Shown here: positions 17,440-25,572 of the stretch, in pieces | Numbering within the stretch: position 1 is the stretch's first letter | Layout: every line of letters begins with the position of its first letter | Made by a program: the position numbers and the translations under genes | DNA from: CAYXLI01 sp964464925 | GTDB taxonomy: Bacteria; Acidobacteriota; Terriglobia; Bryobacterales; Bryobacteraceae | Direction: 5' to 3' | Assembly: GCA_964464925.1 (NCBI GenBank) | Contig: CAYXLI010000008.1 | Coordinates: 1 to 64,000 of the forward strand | Length of the DNA stretch: 64,000 bases | The notes under the pieces: model-generated | Seen by the model: only the letters and a program-made list of their open reading frames with translations | What the model was told of the DNA's origin: nothing | The model's database searches: none

Positions 17440-17461
17440 ACACGTCCTCCGACGTGTTTTT
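17440..17461 (+). terminator. Hairpin between sigma and anti-sigma genes
   Basis: ACACGTC-CTCC-GACGTGT forms a perfect 7-bp stem with a 4-base loop. On the plus strand it is followed by a T run, the form of an intrinsic terminator, but no rightward gene ends here. On the minus strand it lies just after the sigma stop codon and before the anti-sigma gene, where it could modulate read-through or stability between the two. Confidence 0.45.
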
Positions 17462-18068
17462 AGTACCACGTGATGCCTGCCGCTTCGGCAGCTTTGCGCA
17501 TCCCGCGATAGAACTGCTTGGTGATCGTGTTGCGCTTTTGGCCGAACATCTGCGTCAGCTCCGCGCCGTCCGCGTTCCTGAGCATGTACGGGAGAACTTC
17601 TTTCACTCTATTGAGTTCGAGTCGTTCGACCTGTTCGAGAATCTTGTCGAGGGTTTCGCAGGCTGCAATGTCCGCCGCCAAGTCGTACTGATCTTCGAGC
17701 GCCTCTAGCGTTTCCTGGAAGAGTTCAACATCGAGGCTGCGCCGATACCGCCGGCCGCCCACCCGTTGGTCCACGGCGTACAGTCGGGCGCTGTTGAGCA
17801 CCTTGACGGTCGGCCGGTCGCCGAAGTTGTCGCCATGCGTCCGCGAAAGGGAGTGGACTGCATACTCGGCGATTTCTGACGCCCGGAACTTGTCCGCAAG
17901 TAACCGTTCCGCAATCTTAAAGAACCGATCCACCACGGGCACCACACCCAACTCGATCCATCCGCGGTGGACGGCGTTGCCTTCGGAGTCGGTGTCCGCA
18001 ATACAGATCGGAACGATTGTGGGGTGGGTTCGCTCGTCGTAGTCGAAGGGAATAGTGATTACTGCCAT
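17460..18068 (-). CDS. ECF-like sigma factor (divergent)
   Basis: The 202-residue protein starts at ATG 18068 (MAVITIPFDYDE) behind GAGGGA. A longer frame would run through promoter module C. Residues about 50-115 resemble sigma region 2: a helix FKIAERLLADKFRASEIAEYAV, then SARLYAVDQRVGGRRYRR, in the position of the usual R-x-A-x-x-x-x-D-x-x-R stretch. Residues about 155-198 form a region-4-like HTH (NADGAELTQMFGQKRNTITKQ). The N-terminal 45 residues are extra. The zinc-finger anti-sigma gene next to it supports the call. Plausible targets are the three shared promoter modules. Similarity is weak, so a non-sigma HTH regulator remains possible. Confidence 0.6.
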   Translation of the reverse strand: MAVITIPFDYDERTHPTIVPICIADTDSEGNAVHRGWIELGVVPVVDRFFKIAERLLADKFRASEIAEYAVHSLSRTHGDNFGDRPTVKVLNSARLYAVDQRVGGRRYRRSLDVELFQETLEALEDQYDLAADIAACETLDKILEQVERLELNRVKEVLPYMLRNADGAELTQMFGQKRNTITKQFYRGMRKAAEAAGITWY

Positions 18069-18083
18069 TGCCGTCCCTCGCGC

Positions 18084-18145
18084 CTGAAGAAGTTCTGAAG
18101 GTTCTGTCACGGCCGCGAGAATTGGCGGCCTACAGAATAGAGGGC
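18084..18145 (+). promoter_or_regulatory. Shared promoter/operator module, copy C (trb operon)
   Basis: Two 11-bp repeats, CTGAAGAAGTT and CTGAAGGTTCT, are followed by GTCACGG (GTC 18106-18108), giving GAAG-N16-GTC. GCGGCCTACAGAATAGAGG (18125-18143) differs from copy A at one base. The complementary strand offers GAACCTT and GAACTT boxes facing the sigma gene, so the module may serve both directions. Confidence 0.58.
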
Positions 18146-18157
18146 AAATCCCCCTTA

Positions 18158-19222
18158 ATGCAGAAAAATACCACACAAATCGAGGGCCAATCAAGAGGCG
18201 TGAACGGGTTGGGGCACGACGAACAACATACCCGCCTCGAGGCTAAGTTGAAGCGGGAGCTCGGGGAGACCGTGCTAGAGCTTCTGGCTGATGATCGCAC
18301 CGAAGACATCGTTCTCAACCCTGATTCTGCTTTGTGGGTGAAGCGGATGGGCGAGGGTTTTCAATGTGTTGGCGAGATGCCGCCAGCGCAAGCCGCGAGC
18401 GCGCTAAACACGATCGCCGCCTGGAAGGGTACCGTCATGAACCATGAGCGACCCGTCCTCGAAACCGAACTCCCGCTGGATGGCAGTCGTTTTGAAGGTA
18501 TTGTTTCACCCGTAGTTCGGAAACCTGTCTTCGCAATTCGTCTCCGTCCCAAGAGAATCTTTTCACTCGAAGAGTATGAACGATCGGGAATTCTTACTCG
18601 GAAGGCCGATCCGCGCAACCGTCTACGCAAGCGCGACACCTTCATTGAGGACGTCCGCGGACTGAGCCACGCCGAGATCATCCGCGCCGCAGTAGCCGGG
18701 AAAAGGAACATCCTCACGGTGGGTGCCACAGGATCGGGGAAGACGACGTTCGTCAACGCCGTTTTGGATGTGATGGCCCAAGTCGCGCCTGATGACCGCG
18801 TCATCTCAATTGAAGACACGACGGAGCTTCAGTGCTCCGTGAAGAACCACGTCGACCTGCTGGCAGTCGGCAATGTTTCCATGCTGGATTGCCTCAGAGC
18901 CTGCATGCGGCTGAAGCCGACTCGAATCGTAGTCGGGGAGGTCCGCGGAGCCGAGGCGCACACGATGTTAAAGGCCTGGAACACCGGGCACCCTGGGGGC
19001 GCCGCGACGGTGCATGCGAACGACGCCCTCAGTGGACTGATCCGCCTGGAGAGTCTTGTTGCTGAAGCAACAAACGCCCCGCAGCAGACGCTAATCGCGG
19101 AGGCGGTGGATCTTGTGGTTTTCGTTGACCAAGAGCCCGAACTTCTTGCTGGGCGCAAGGTCAGGGAATTGGCACTCGTCACCGGCTATCGAGATGGCCG
19201 CTACGAGGTCGAGTATGTCTGA
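18158..19222 (+). CDS. trbB: TrbB/VirB11-type T4SS ATPase
   Basis: The 354-residue secretion NTPase begins at ATG 18158, chosen because upstream in-frame codons lie in the conserved promoter leader. The N-terminal domain (about 25-160) is followed by Walker A GATGSGKT (189-196). An Asp box, VISIEDTTELQ, comes next, then Walker B at RIVVGEVRGAEA and the His box NTGHPGGAATVHAN. Hexamers of this family power pilus assembly at the inner membrane. It heads a mating-pair operon in RP4/Ti order. Confidence 0.93.
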   Translation: MQKNTTQIEGQSRGVNGLGHDEQHTRLEAKLKRELGETVLELLADDRTEDIVLNPDSALWVKRMGEGFQCVGEMPPAQAASALNTIAAWKGTVMNHERPVLETELPLDGSRFEGIVSPVVRKPVFAIRLRPKRIFSLEEYERSGILTRKADPRNRLRKRDTFIEDVRGLSHAEIIRAAVAGKRNILTVGATGSGKTTFVNAVLDVMAQVAPDDRVISIEDTTELQCSVKNHVDLLAVGNVSMLDCLRACMRLKPTRIVVGEVRGAEAHTMLKAWNTGHPGGAATVHANDALSGLIRLESLVAEATNAPQQTLIAEAVDLVVFVDQEPELLAGRKVRELALVTGYRDGRYEVEYV

Positions 19223-19243
19223 ACACAACTGGGAGGTCTTTCA

Positions 19244-19597
19244 GTGAACAACCGGAATATCGAATGGTTTAGCGGACCCTCCGCGCGCAGCCTCAAAATG
19301 CGCGGGGCGGCCGTTCTTGCGCTTGCCTATGCCTTCGCCACTCGGGCGAACGCGGCGGCGGCGGGTACTTTGCCGTGGGAGCGACCGATGACGGCCATCG
19401 CAACGTCATTGACCGGTCCAGTGGCGTATGCGATCGGCTTGATCGGCATCGCGATTGCCGGCGGAGCGATGCTGTGGGGCGGCGAGTTGACGGAATTCGG
19501 GCGTCGGGCCTGCATGATCGGCCTGGTCGTCTCGGTGCTCGTCTTCGCGGCTCCGATGTTGTCGAGCGCCTTCGGCGTAACAGCGGCGGTGATCTAG
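19244..19597 (+). CDS. trbC: TrbC-type pilin precursor
   Basis: This 117-residue protein has a basic N-terminus and a signal-like helix ending near ANAAAAG. Two long hydrophobic helices (about 56-80 and 88-112) flank a short polar loop, GGELTEFGRR. These are the features of a TrbC/VirB2 pilin that is cleaved and, in RP4, cyclised by TraF. No TraF-type peptidase gene is visible in the window. The start is GTG 19244 behind GGGAGG. Confidence 0.88.
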   Translation: MNNRNIEWFSGPSARSLKMRGAAVLALAYAFATRANAAAAGTLPWERPMTAIATSLTGPVAYAIGLIGIAIAGGAMLWGGELTEFGRRACMIGLVVSVLVFAAPMLSSAFGVTAAVI

Positions 19598-19600
19598 ACC

Positions 19601-19921
19601 ATGAATACGGCCGACACACCCAGAGAAACGGTGATCCACCAGTCCGCAAACCGGCCCAACCTCCTCCTCGGTGGCGACCGGGAACTGGTCCTGGTGATGG
19701 TCATGATTGCCGGCGGACTGGCGTTCAGTTTGGCCTCGTGGTGGGGAATCGGCCTGGCGGTGGCGTTGTGGATCGCTTCGATGGCGGCCTTGCAGAGAAT
19801 GGGCAAGGCCGACCCTCTCTTGCGGCCGGTCTACCTTCGGCACATCCGCTACAGCGCGTACTATCCGGCCAAGAGTGGACTCCACGGTCAGACCACCGAA
19901 ACACCCGCCAATTGGAGATAA
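19601..19921 (+). CDS. trbD: TrbD (VirB3-like) T4SS membrane protein
   Basis: The 106-residue protein has an early NRPNLLLGGDREL motif typical of TrbD/VirB3. A two-helix hairpin in the membrane (about 30-65) follows, then a conserved ADPLLRPVYLRHIRY segment. It lies between the pilin and the TrbE ATPase, three bases after trbC. VirB3-like proteins work closely with the VirB4/TrbE ATPase in pilus assembly. Confidence 0.88.
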   Translation: MNTADTPRETVIHQSANRPNLLLGGDRELVLVMVMIAGGLAFSLASWWGIGLAVALWIASMAALQRMGKADPLLRPVYLRHIRYSAYYPAKSGLHGQTTETPANWR

Positions 19922-19927
19922 CGCCGA

Positions 19928-22423
19928 ATGCAGATAACCCAACATCGATCAAAAGCGCGTGGCTTGGCCGATCTTCTTCTGCCGTTCGCTCTCATTGAGG
20001 ACGGCATTCTTCTCCAGCAGGACGGTTCATTGCTTGCCGGCTGGTCTTATCGCGGCCCGGACATGCATTCCGCCACACATGCGGAGATGCACGCTCTCAC
20101 GATGCGGCTGAATTCAATTCTCCGCCTGGGGAGTGGCTGGATGCTGAACGCGGACCTCATCCGTTCGCGAGCACCGGGCTACCCGGAGGCGGGCGCTTTC
20201 CCTCACACGGTGACGCGGGTAATCGATGATGAGCGGCGCCAGCAGTTCATGGATGAAGGGTCGCACTACGAAAGCGACTACTTCCTCACGCTGACGTATC
20301 TGCCACCCATCGAGACCGAAGAGAAGATCAAGGGCTGGATGTTCGAGGGGCAGAACGGAAAAGGCTCCGGCGCTGCCCATCAGATCCTTGAACGTTTCAA
20401 GGCCAGGGTCGAAATGTTTGAGAACGTCTTCTCGGCGCTCTTCCGGATCGAGCGGCTCAAGAGGCTCGAATTCACTGACGATCACGGGTTCCCGCAGGTC
20501 CAGGATCGGCTATTGCGGTATCTCCGGCGATGCGTCGCGGGCGAAGATCTCCCCTTCGCGTTGCCCGATGTCCCGGTCTATCTGAATGAGCTTCTCGCAA
20601 CGCAGGATTTCTGTGCGGGCATTGAGCCGCGAGTTGGACTCAAGCATGTCCGCGTAATCGCGCTCGACGGCTTCCCGAAGTCCAGTTTCCCCGGCATACT
20701 CGGCGAGATCGATTCGCTGCCGATGGAGTATCGGTGGAGCACGAGGGCCATCCTGCTTGATCCCGAGGAGGCGCGCGGGCTTCTAGACAAAACGCGTAAG
20801 AAGTGGCGCTCTCGAATCCGCGGCTTCAAGGACCAGGTCTTCAAGACGCACAACGGTGCGATTAACATCTACGCCCAATCCATGGCGGAAGACGCCGAAC
20901 AGGCGATGGGCGTGGCCGCGTCCGGCGACGTGCAGTTCGCCCAGTATTCCAGCAACATCATCTGCCTCGACGAAGATCTGGACAGGCTTCACGAGAACAC
21001 CCGCTTGGTGATGAAGAAAATTCAGAACCTCGGGTTCGCATGCCGGCTCGAAACAATCAACGCCGTCGATGCCTGGCGGGGAACGCTGCCTGGTGACGGC
21101 TACCGAAACGTTCGACGCGTTCTTCTTCACACGCTCAATCTCGCGGACCTTCTTCCGATCACCTCCGTCTGGGCCGGTCTCCGCGAGAATCCGTCGCGGC
21201 TGATGCCGAAGAAAAGTCCGCCTCTGCTCTTTGCTGCAACCACTGGCGCAACACCGTTCCGGGTCAACCTCCACGTGTCGGACTTGGGTCACACGCTGAT
21301 GTGCGGACCGTCCGGTGCTGGCAAGTCTACGGCACTTGGGCTGATCGCCGCCCAGTGGTTCCGGTATCCGCGCGCCCAGGTCTTCGCCTTCGATAAAGGC
21401 TATTCGCTCTTCGTGCTTACGAAGGCCGCAGGCGGTGAGTTCTACGACCTGGCGGGAGAAAAGACCGAGCTGGCGTTCTGCCCATTGCGCGAAATCGATT
21501 CCGATGCAGATCTGACATGGGCCGTCACCTGGCTCGACGATCTTTGCAGCCTCAACGGGTTGACCGTCACGCCGAAGCATCGAAACGCGCTCACGCAGGC
21601 GCTTCTGCAACTGCGACTATCACCGTCGCGGACGTTGACGGAACTGAGCGCGAATGTGCAGGACCTGGAGGTCCGCGAGGCGCTACAGTTCTACACGCTG
21701 TCCGGGCCCCTCGGCCAACTGCTGGATGCCGATGAGGACGTGCTCAGCTCGGGTCGGTTCCTGACGTTTGAAACGGAGAATCTCCTCCAACTCGACGACA
21801 AGGCCGTCATTCCCGTCCTCCTCTACCTCTTCCGCAGAATCGAGAAGCGTCTGGACGGCTCGCCCACCTTGGTGTCGCTCGACGAAGCGTGGGCGTATCT
21901 CCGCAATGACGTGTTCCGGGAACGCCTGCGCGATTGGCTGAAGACCATGCGCCGGATGAACGGCATCGTCCTGCTTTCGACGCAGAACCTTAGCGACATC
22001 TGTAATTCCGAGATCAGCGACGTGATCCTCGAAATGTGCCCGACGAAGATCCTCCTGCCGAACGGTGAAGCGAAGAACCCGGCATCTAAGGAGTTCTACG
22101 ATCGCGTCGGCCTGAACTCGCGCGAGCTCGACATACTGCAGACGAGCATTCCAAAGGAGCATTATTACGTGATCTCCCCGTTGGGGCGGCGTTTGATCTC
22201 GCTCGGCATTCACAACGTCGCCCTTTCCTTCGTCGGCGTGAACGGCAGAGAAGAGCGCCAGGTTGTTGAGGATCTCCTGAACGAATTCCCCGATTCCTGG
22301 CAGAGCGAGTGGCTTCGTGTTCGCGCCGGTGCCCTGAAGGATGAGCGGCTCGATGGCTGGGCCGATTACTACGTGAAGCTGCAGAAGGAGTTCGAAGGGA
22401 GCTACCAATGCGCAAGAGCCTGA
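19928..22423 (+). CDS. trbE: TrbE/VirB4-type T4SS ATPase
   Basis: The 831-residue ATPase has Walker A GPSGAGKS at 460-467 and Walker B in PTLVSLDEAWAYL. The motif LLSTQNLSDICNSEI is typical of the family. The N-terminal VirB4 domain (about 1-400) starts with LADLLLPFALIEDGILLQQDGS. The length is normal. It is the largest and most conserved part of the mating apparatus, energising pilin extraction and substrate transfer. It overlaps trbJ by 16 bases. Confidence 0.95.
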   Translation: MQITQHRSKARGLADLLLPFALIEDGILLQQDGSLLAGWSYRGPDMHSATHAEMHALTMRLNSILRLGSGWMLNADLIRSRAPGYPEAGAFPHTVTRVIDDERRQQFMDEGSHYESDYFLTLTYLPPIETEEKIKGWMFEGQNGKGSGAAHQILERFKARVEMFENVFSALFRIERLKRLEFTDDHGFPQVQDRLLRYLRRCVAGEDLPFALPDVPVYLNELLATQDFCAGIEPRVGLKHVRVIALDGFPKSSFPGILGEIDSLPMEYRWSTRAILLDPEEARGLLDKTRKKWRSRIRGFKDQVFKTHNGAINIYAQSMAEDAEQAMGVAASGDVQFAQYSSNIICLDEDLDRLHENTRLVMKKIQNLGFACRLETINAVDAWRGTLPGDGYRNVRRVLLHTLNLADLLPITSVWAGLRENPSRLMPKKSPPLLFAATTGATPFRVNLHVSDLGHTLMCGPSGAGKSTALGLIAAQWFRYPRAQVFAFDKGYSLFVLTKAAGGEFYDLAGEKTELAFCPLREIDSDADLTWAVTWLDDLCSLNGLTVTPKHRNALTQALLQLRLSPSRTLTELSANVQDLEVREALQFYTLSGPLGQLLDADEDVLSSGRFLTFETENLLQLDDKAVIPVLLYLFRRIEKRLDGSPTLVSLDEAWAYLRNDVFRERLRDWLKTMRRMNGIVLLSTQNLSDICNSEISDVILEMCPTKILLPNGEAKNPASKEFYDRVGLNSRELDILQTSIPKEHYYVISPLGRRLISLGIHNVALSFVGVNGREERQVVEDLLNEFPDSWQSEWLRVRAGALKDERLDGWADYYVKLQKEFEGSYQCARA

Positions 22424-23124
22424 TTGCCGTATTCACCCTGTTCGCAGTGACGTTGCAGGAACCGCCGCGCGCCGAGGCGGCCGCCTTCGCCACCGAGTAC
22501 ACCCAGTTGCTCAACCACGCCCAGCTCATCATGCAGTACCTTCGGCAGGCGGAGCAGCTCGCGGAAGCGATCAAGCAGACGACCGACATGATCAAGAACA
22601 GCAAGCTCCTGACGGGTCAGATTTTCGGTCCAATCTCGAACGACCTGAACGCACTCGCGGCAATCGTGCAAGGTGGCCAGGCGCTCTCCTACTCGCTTGC
22701 GAATCTCGATTCGCTGTTCCGGACGCGGTTCCCAGGCTACGGATATTCGAGCACCGGCTACTATGTCCGGTATCGCAATTGGTCGCAGACCTCACTGGAC
22801 ACCACGCTGGGTGCGCTGCGGGCGGCCGGTTTGCAGGGCCAGCAACTCCAAAGCGAACAGTCCGTGTTGAACTCGCTGCGATCAATGGCCCAGTCCACGA
22901 ACGGACGAATGGAAGCCCTCCAGGTCATGGGCCAGATTTCCGAACAGCAGGTGCAGCAGCTCATGAAGCTTCGCGAACTTATGATGGCCGACATGTCGAG
23001 CAAGCAGAGCTATCAGGCGGCGGTCATCCAGAAACAGGCTGCGAGCGAAGCTGCCACCGAGAAGTTTTTCAATTGGACGCCGGAGGTTTCCGATGGGACA
23101 AAGTTCCAATCCGGCTGGAAGTGA
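22408..23124 (+). CDS. trbJ: TrbJ (VirB5-like) secreted T4SS protein
   Basis: A 238-residue protein with a signal peptide (about 1-25, cut near AEAAAF) and long amphipathic helices rich in Gln, beginning TEYTQLLNHAQLIMQYLRQAE, as in TrbJ/VirB5 minor pilus proteins. Its start lies inside the end of trbE. The last residues KFQSGWK recur at the end of the next gene, which is unusual. Confidence 0.88.
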   Translation: MRKSLIAVFTLFAVTLQEPPRAEAAAFATEYTQLLNHAQLIMQYLRQAEQLAEAIKQTTDMIKNSKLLTGQIFGPISNDLNALAAIVQGGQALSYSLANLDSLFRTRFPGYGYSSTGYYVRYRNWSQTSLDTTLGALRAAGLQGQQLQSEQSVLNSLRSMAQSTNGRMEALQVMGQISEQQVQQLMKLRELMMADMSSKQSYQAAVIQKQAASEAATEKFFNWTPEVSDGTKFQSGWK

Positions 23125-23129
23125 GGTGT

Positions 23130-23456
23130 ATGAGACTTCTTTTGATTTGCGCCGCCGCCATCATGGTCGGGTGCTCGGGCTTGAAGGAACCGCCGAGTCC
23201 CATCGTGCAAAAGGCGGAGGCGTGCGGAGCGGGCAACTTGTCGGCAACCTCGTCCGTTGCGGTTCAGGACTGGTTTGGCAAACACCGGGACTGCGCCGTA
23301 GCGGTGGACACCATGTGCAAGCCCGTCCGCGAGAAAGCAACGGCTCAATGGACCGATTCGACAGAAGGGCGAGTGTGCACCGCGGCTCGCAACGTCGCGC
23401 AATGGATTCGTAAACCGTCGAACGACCACGAGACGTTCCAATCGGGTTGGAAGTAG
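23130..23456 (+). CDS. trbK: TrbK-like entry-exclusion lipoprotein
   Basis: The 108-residue lipoprotein has a signal segment ending in the lipobox IMVGC, with Cys15 as the lipidation site. The mature part holds six or more Cys in spaced pairs, suggesting disulphides. Position and size match TrbK, which blocks uptake of a second copy of the same plasmid. It starts five bases after the trbJ stop behind GAGGTGT. Its C-terminus FQSGWK repeats that of TrbJ. Confidence 0.68.
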   Translation: MRLLLICAAAIMVGCSGLKEPPSPIVQKAEACGAGNLSATSSVAVQDWFGKHRDCAVAVDTMCKPVREKATAQWTDSTEGRVCTAARNVAQWIRKPSNDHETFQSGWK

Positions 23457-23465
23457 TCGGGTAGC

Positions 23466-23494
23466 CTGACCGCCGCTCTCCGCGGGCGGTTCAG
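23466..23494. other. Intra-operon hairpin between trbK and trbL
   Basis: CTGACCGCC and GGGCGGTTCAG pair with one bulged base around a nine-base loop. There is no T run. It lies in the only sizeable gap (68 bp) of the trb operon and may tune expression of trbL and the genes after it. Confidence 0.4.
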
Positions 23495-23524
23495 ATTGGC
23501 AATTCCCGCTTAGAGGATACGTGT

Positions 23525-24808
23525 GTGCTGGCACTGAGAACCCCGAAGTTTCGAAGAATCATTCACATCGTCGCTGGACTGGCGATCCTGTTCGTTCTCC
23601 TATCCCCACTTGCTGAGGCGCAGGCGAAGGCCCCAAGCGCAATCCTCAACCAATACCGAAATCAGCGGACGACCTGGTTCACGGCCGTGTGGCCGTTCGC
23701 CAACACCCTTTTCGGCCTCCTCGCGACCATCGAGTTCGCGTGGAGTGCTGCGGTCATGCTGCTGGAGAAGTCGGATATGCAGTCCTGGACTTCAGCGCTG
23801 GTCCGAAAGTTTATGTGGCTGGGCGCGTTCTACGCGCTGCTAATTTACGGGCGCTACTGGATTCCCGCTATCACGGACAGCTTTGAGCTGATCGGACAGA
23901 CCGCGTCCGGCACGGGGCCGATGGCTCCCAGTGACGTGTTCACCAGGGGCATCGATATCGCAGGAGCGCTGATGGCCACTTCCAGCACAGCCGCGTTCTT
24001 CACCAATCTGGGCACTTCCCTCGCGATGATCTTCACCGGAATCATCACTGCCCTTGCGTTCATCGCGATCACCGTCCAGTTCGTCGTTGCCATGGTGGAA
24101 AGCTACATCATCGTCGCGGCCGGCTTCATCTTCGTCGGTTTCGGCGGCTCCCGCTGGACCGCTCCCTATGTGGAACGCTACATCGGTCTCGGTGTCGCGA
24201 CCGGCGTCAAGATTATGCTGCTTTACCTGTTGATCGGTACGGGGATGAATTTGTCCGTTGATTGGATGACCGACGCCCAGAAGATCGCAGCGAGTTCGAG
24301 TCCCGCGATGTCGGCCCTCGAAATCATGGGCGCATCCATCATCTTCATGATGCTTTGCTGGCAGATCCCCAAGCTGTTCGCGGCTGTGTTGGGTGGATCG
24401 CCGGCGCTGTCCGGAGGTGACCTGGTCTCTACCGGTGCTTTTGTTGCTGGAGGCGCCATTGCCGTCGGATCACTCGGCCTCAGTGCCCTCGGCGCGGCTG
24501 CCGGTGCCACAGGCGCCCTGTCCGCTGGAGGCGCAGCCGGTTCGAGTGGTGCAGCCGGATCTGCTGGCGGCTCCGCATCACCGGCGATGCTCGCTTCCGC
24601 AGGTTCGAGCGGTGCTAGCGCGGGAACGCCACCGCCCCCGAGTGCGCCCAGCCCAAGTCCGTCCAGTCGACCGTCGCAGCCGTCTGCGCCACTATCGGAT
24701 GCGACAAGAAGTTTGACCGGCATGCCCCGCCGGATCTCGTCCCAAGTGCCGCCGGATTCAGGCCCGCACGCAACGCCGCCGAAGTTGAACATTGACCATC
24801 ACGAGTAA
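23525..24808 (+). CDS. trbL: TrbL (VirB6-like) polytopic T4SS channel protein
   Basis: A 427-residue inner-membrane protein with a cleavable-looking leader (about 1-32), six to seven transmembrane helices between 50 and 300, and a low-complexity Gly/Ala/Ser then Pro/Ser tail (about 310-400). The FVGFGGSRWTAPYVERYIGLGV segment is typical of TrbL. It is thought to form the inner-membrane channel. The start is GTG 23525 after GAGGATACGT. Confidence 0.92.
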   Translation: MLALRTPKFRRIIHIVAGLAILFVLLSPLAEAQAKAPSAILNQYRNQRTTWFTAVWPFANTLFGLLATIEFAWSAAVMLLEKSDMQSWTSALVRKFMWLGAFYALLIYGRYWIPAITDSFELIGQTASGTGPMAPSDVFTRGIDIAGALMATSSTAAFFTNLGTSLAMIFTGIITALAFIAITVQFVVAMVESYIIVAAGFIFVGFGGSRWTAPYVERYIGLGVATGVKIMLLYLLIGTGMNLSVDWMTDAQKIAASSSPAMSALEIMGASIIFMMLCWQIPKLFAAVLGGSPALSGGDLVSTGAFVAGGAIAVGSLGLSALGAAAGATGALSAGGAAGSSGAAGSAGGSASPAMLASAGSSGASAGTPPPPSAPSPSPSSRPSQPSAPLSDATRSLTGMPRRISSQVPPDSGPHATPPKLNIDHHE

Positions 24809-24823
24809 AGGAGGGTCCTCATT

Positions 24824-25555
24824 GTGACCAGCGCCGTAAGACTAGAAGAGCCTGTATCCGTACCGCACGCCATCAAGGAAGCCCGACCGCATGAAGAGTC
24901 GCCGGGCACGTCGTACAACCCATACCTGGCAGCGCGGCGCGAATGGGATGAACGATATGGGAATCTGATCACGCGCGAGCGCAACTGGCGGATCATGGCG
25001 TTAGTCTGCGCTGTGATCGCACTTGTGGCGATCGGCGGAGTGATTCGCTTATCCACGAAGACACACATTGTCCCGTTCGTCGTCGCAATGGACTCGCTCG
25101 GGCGCACCATGGCGGCTGGCCCGGCTGAAGAAGCATCGAGCGCAGACGACAGGCTAAAGCGGGCTACTCTCTTCACGTGGGTTGAGGATCTGCGGACGGT
25201 CACGACCGACGGAATCGCCCAGCGCAAAGCAATCGACCGAGTCTACGCCCACATCGCCAGCGGTGCCCAGTCGCAAGCCTTCATCAGCGAGTTCTATCGG
25301 GCCGCTCCCCCGCAGAAACGTGCCTCAAGTGAAACCGTGAGCGTGGAAGTCCGGTCTGTATTGCCGACCAGCGAGCGGACCTTCGAAGTCGAGTGGATGG
25401 AGACCACCCGCGATCTCTACGGCGCGGTGAAGGGGCAGGATCACTGGAAAGCTGCCTTCACGATTGCCGTCAACCCGCCCCTTGACGAGCGCATGGCCCG
25501 CATCAACCCCCTCGGAATCTACGTCACGAACGCGAGTTGGGGCAAGGTTCTCTAG
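24824..25555 (+). CDS. trbF: TrbF (VirB8-like) T4SS assembly protein
   Basis: The 243-residue bitopic protein has a short cytoplasmic N-terminus, one transmembrane helix (about 63-82) and a periplasmic VirB8/NTF2-like domain. NPYLAARREWDERYG before the helix is characteristic of TrbF. The domain ends NPLGIYVTNASWGKVL. The start is GTG 24824 behind AAAGGAGG. It nucleates core complex assembly and contacts TrbG/TrbI. Confidence 0.93.
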   Translation: MTSAVRLEEPVSVPHAIKEARPHEESPGTSYNPYLAARREWDERYGNLITRERNWRIMALVCAVIALVAIGGVIRLSTKTHIVPFVVAMDSLGRTMAAGPAEEASSADDRLKRATLFTWVEDLRTVTTDGIAQRKAIDRVYAHIASGAQSQAFISEFYRAAPPQKRASSETVSVEVRSVLPTSERTFEVEWMETTRDLYGAVKGQDHWKAAFTIAVNPPLDERMARINPLGIYVTNASWGKVL

Positions 25556-25572
25556 AACGGAAAGGAATACGA

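Noticed and set aside
18068..18157. Extension of trbB to 18068
   Set aside because: The added codons coincide with DNA conserved with copies A and B, so they are promoter and leader rather than coding.
17460..18194. Longer start for the sigma-like gene, and a plasmid RepA identity
   Set aside because: The extra N-terminal residues lie in promoter module C. The sequence lacks RepA features, while the zinc-finger anti-sigma neighbour fits a sigma factor.
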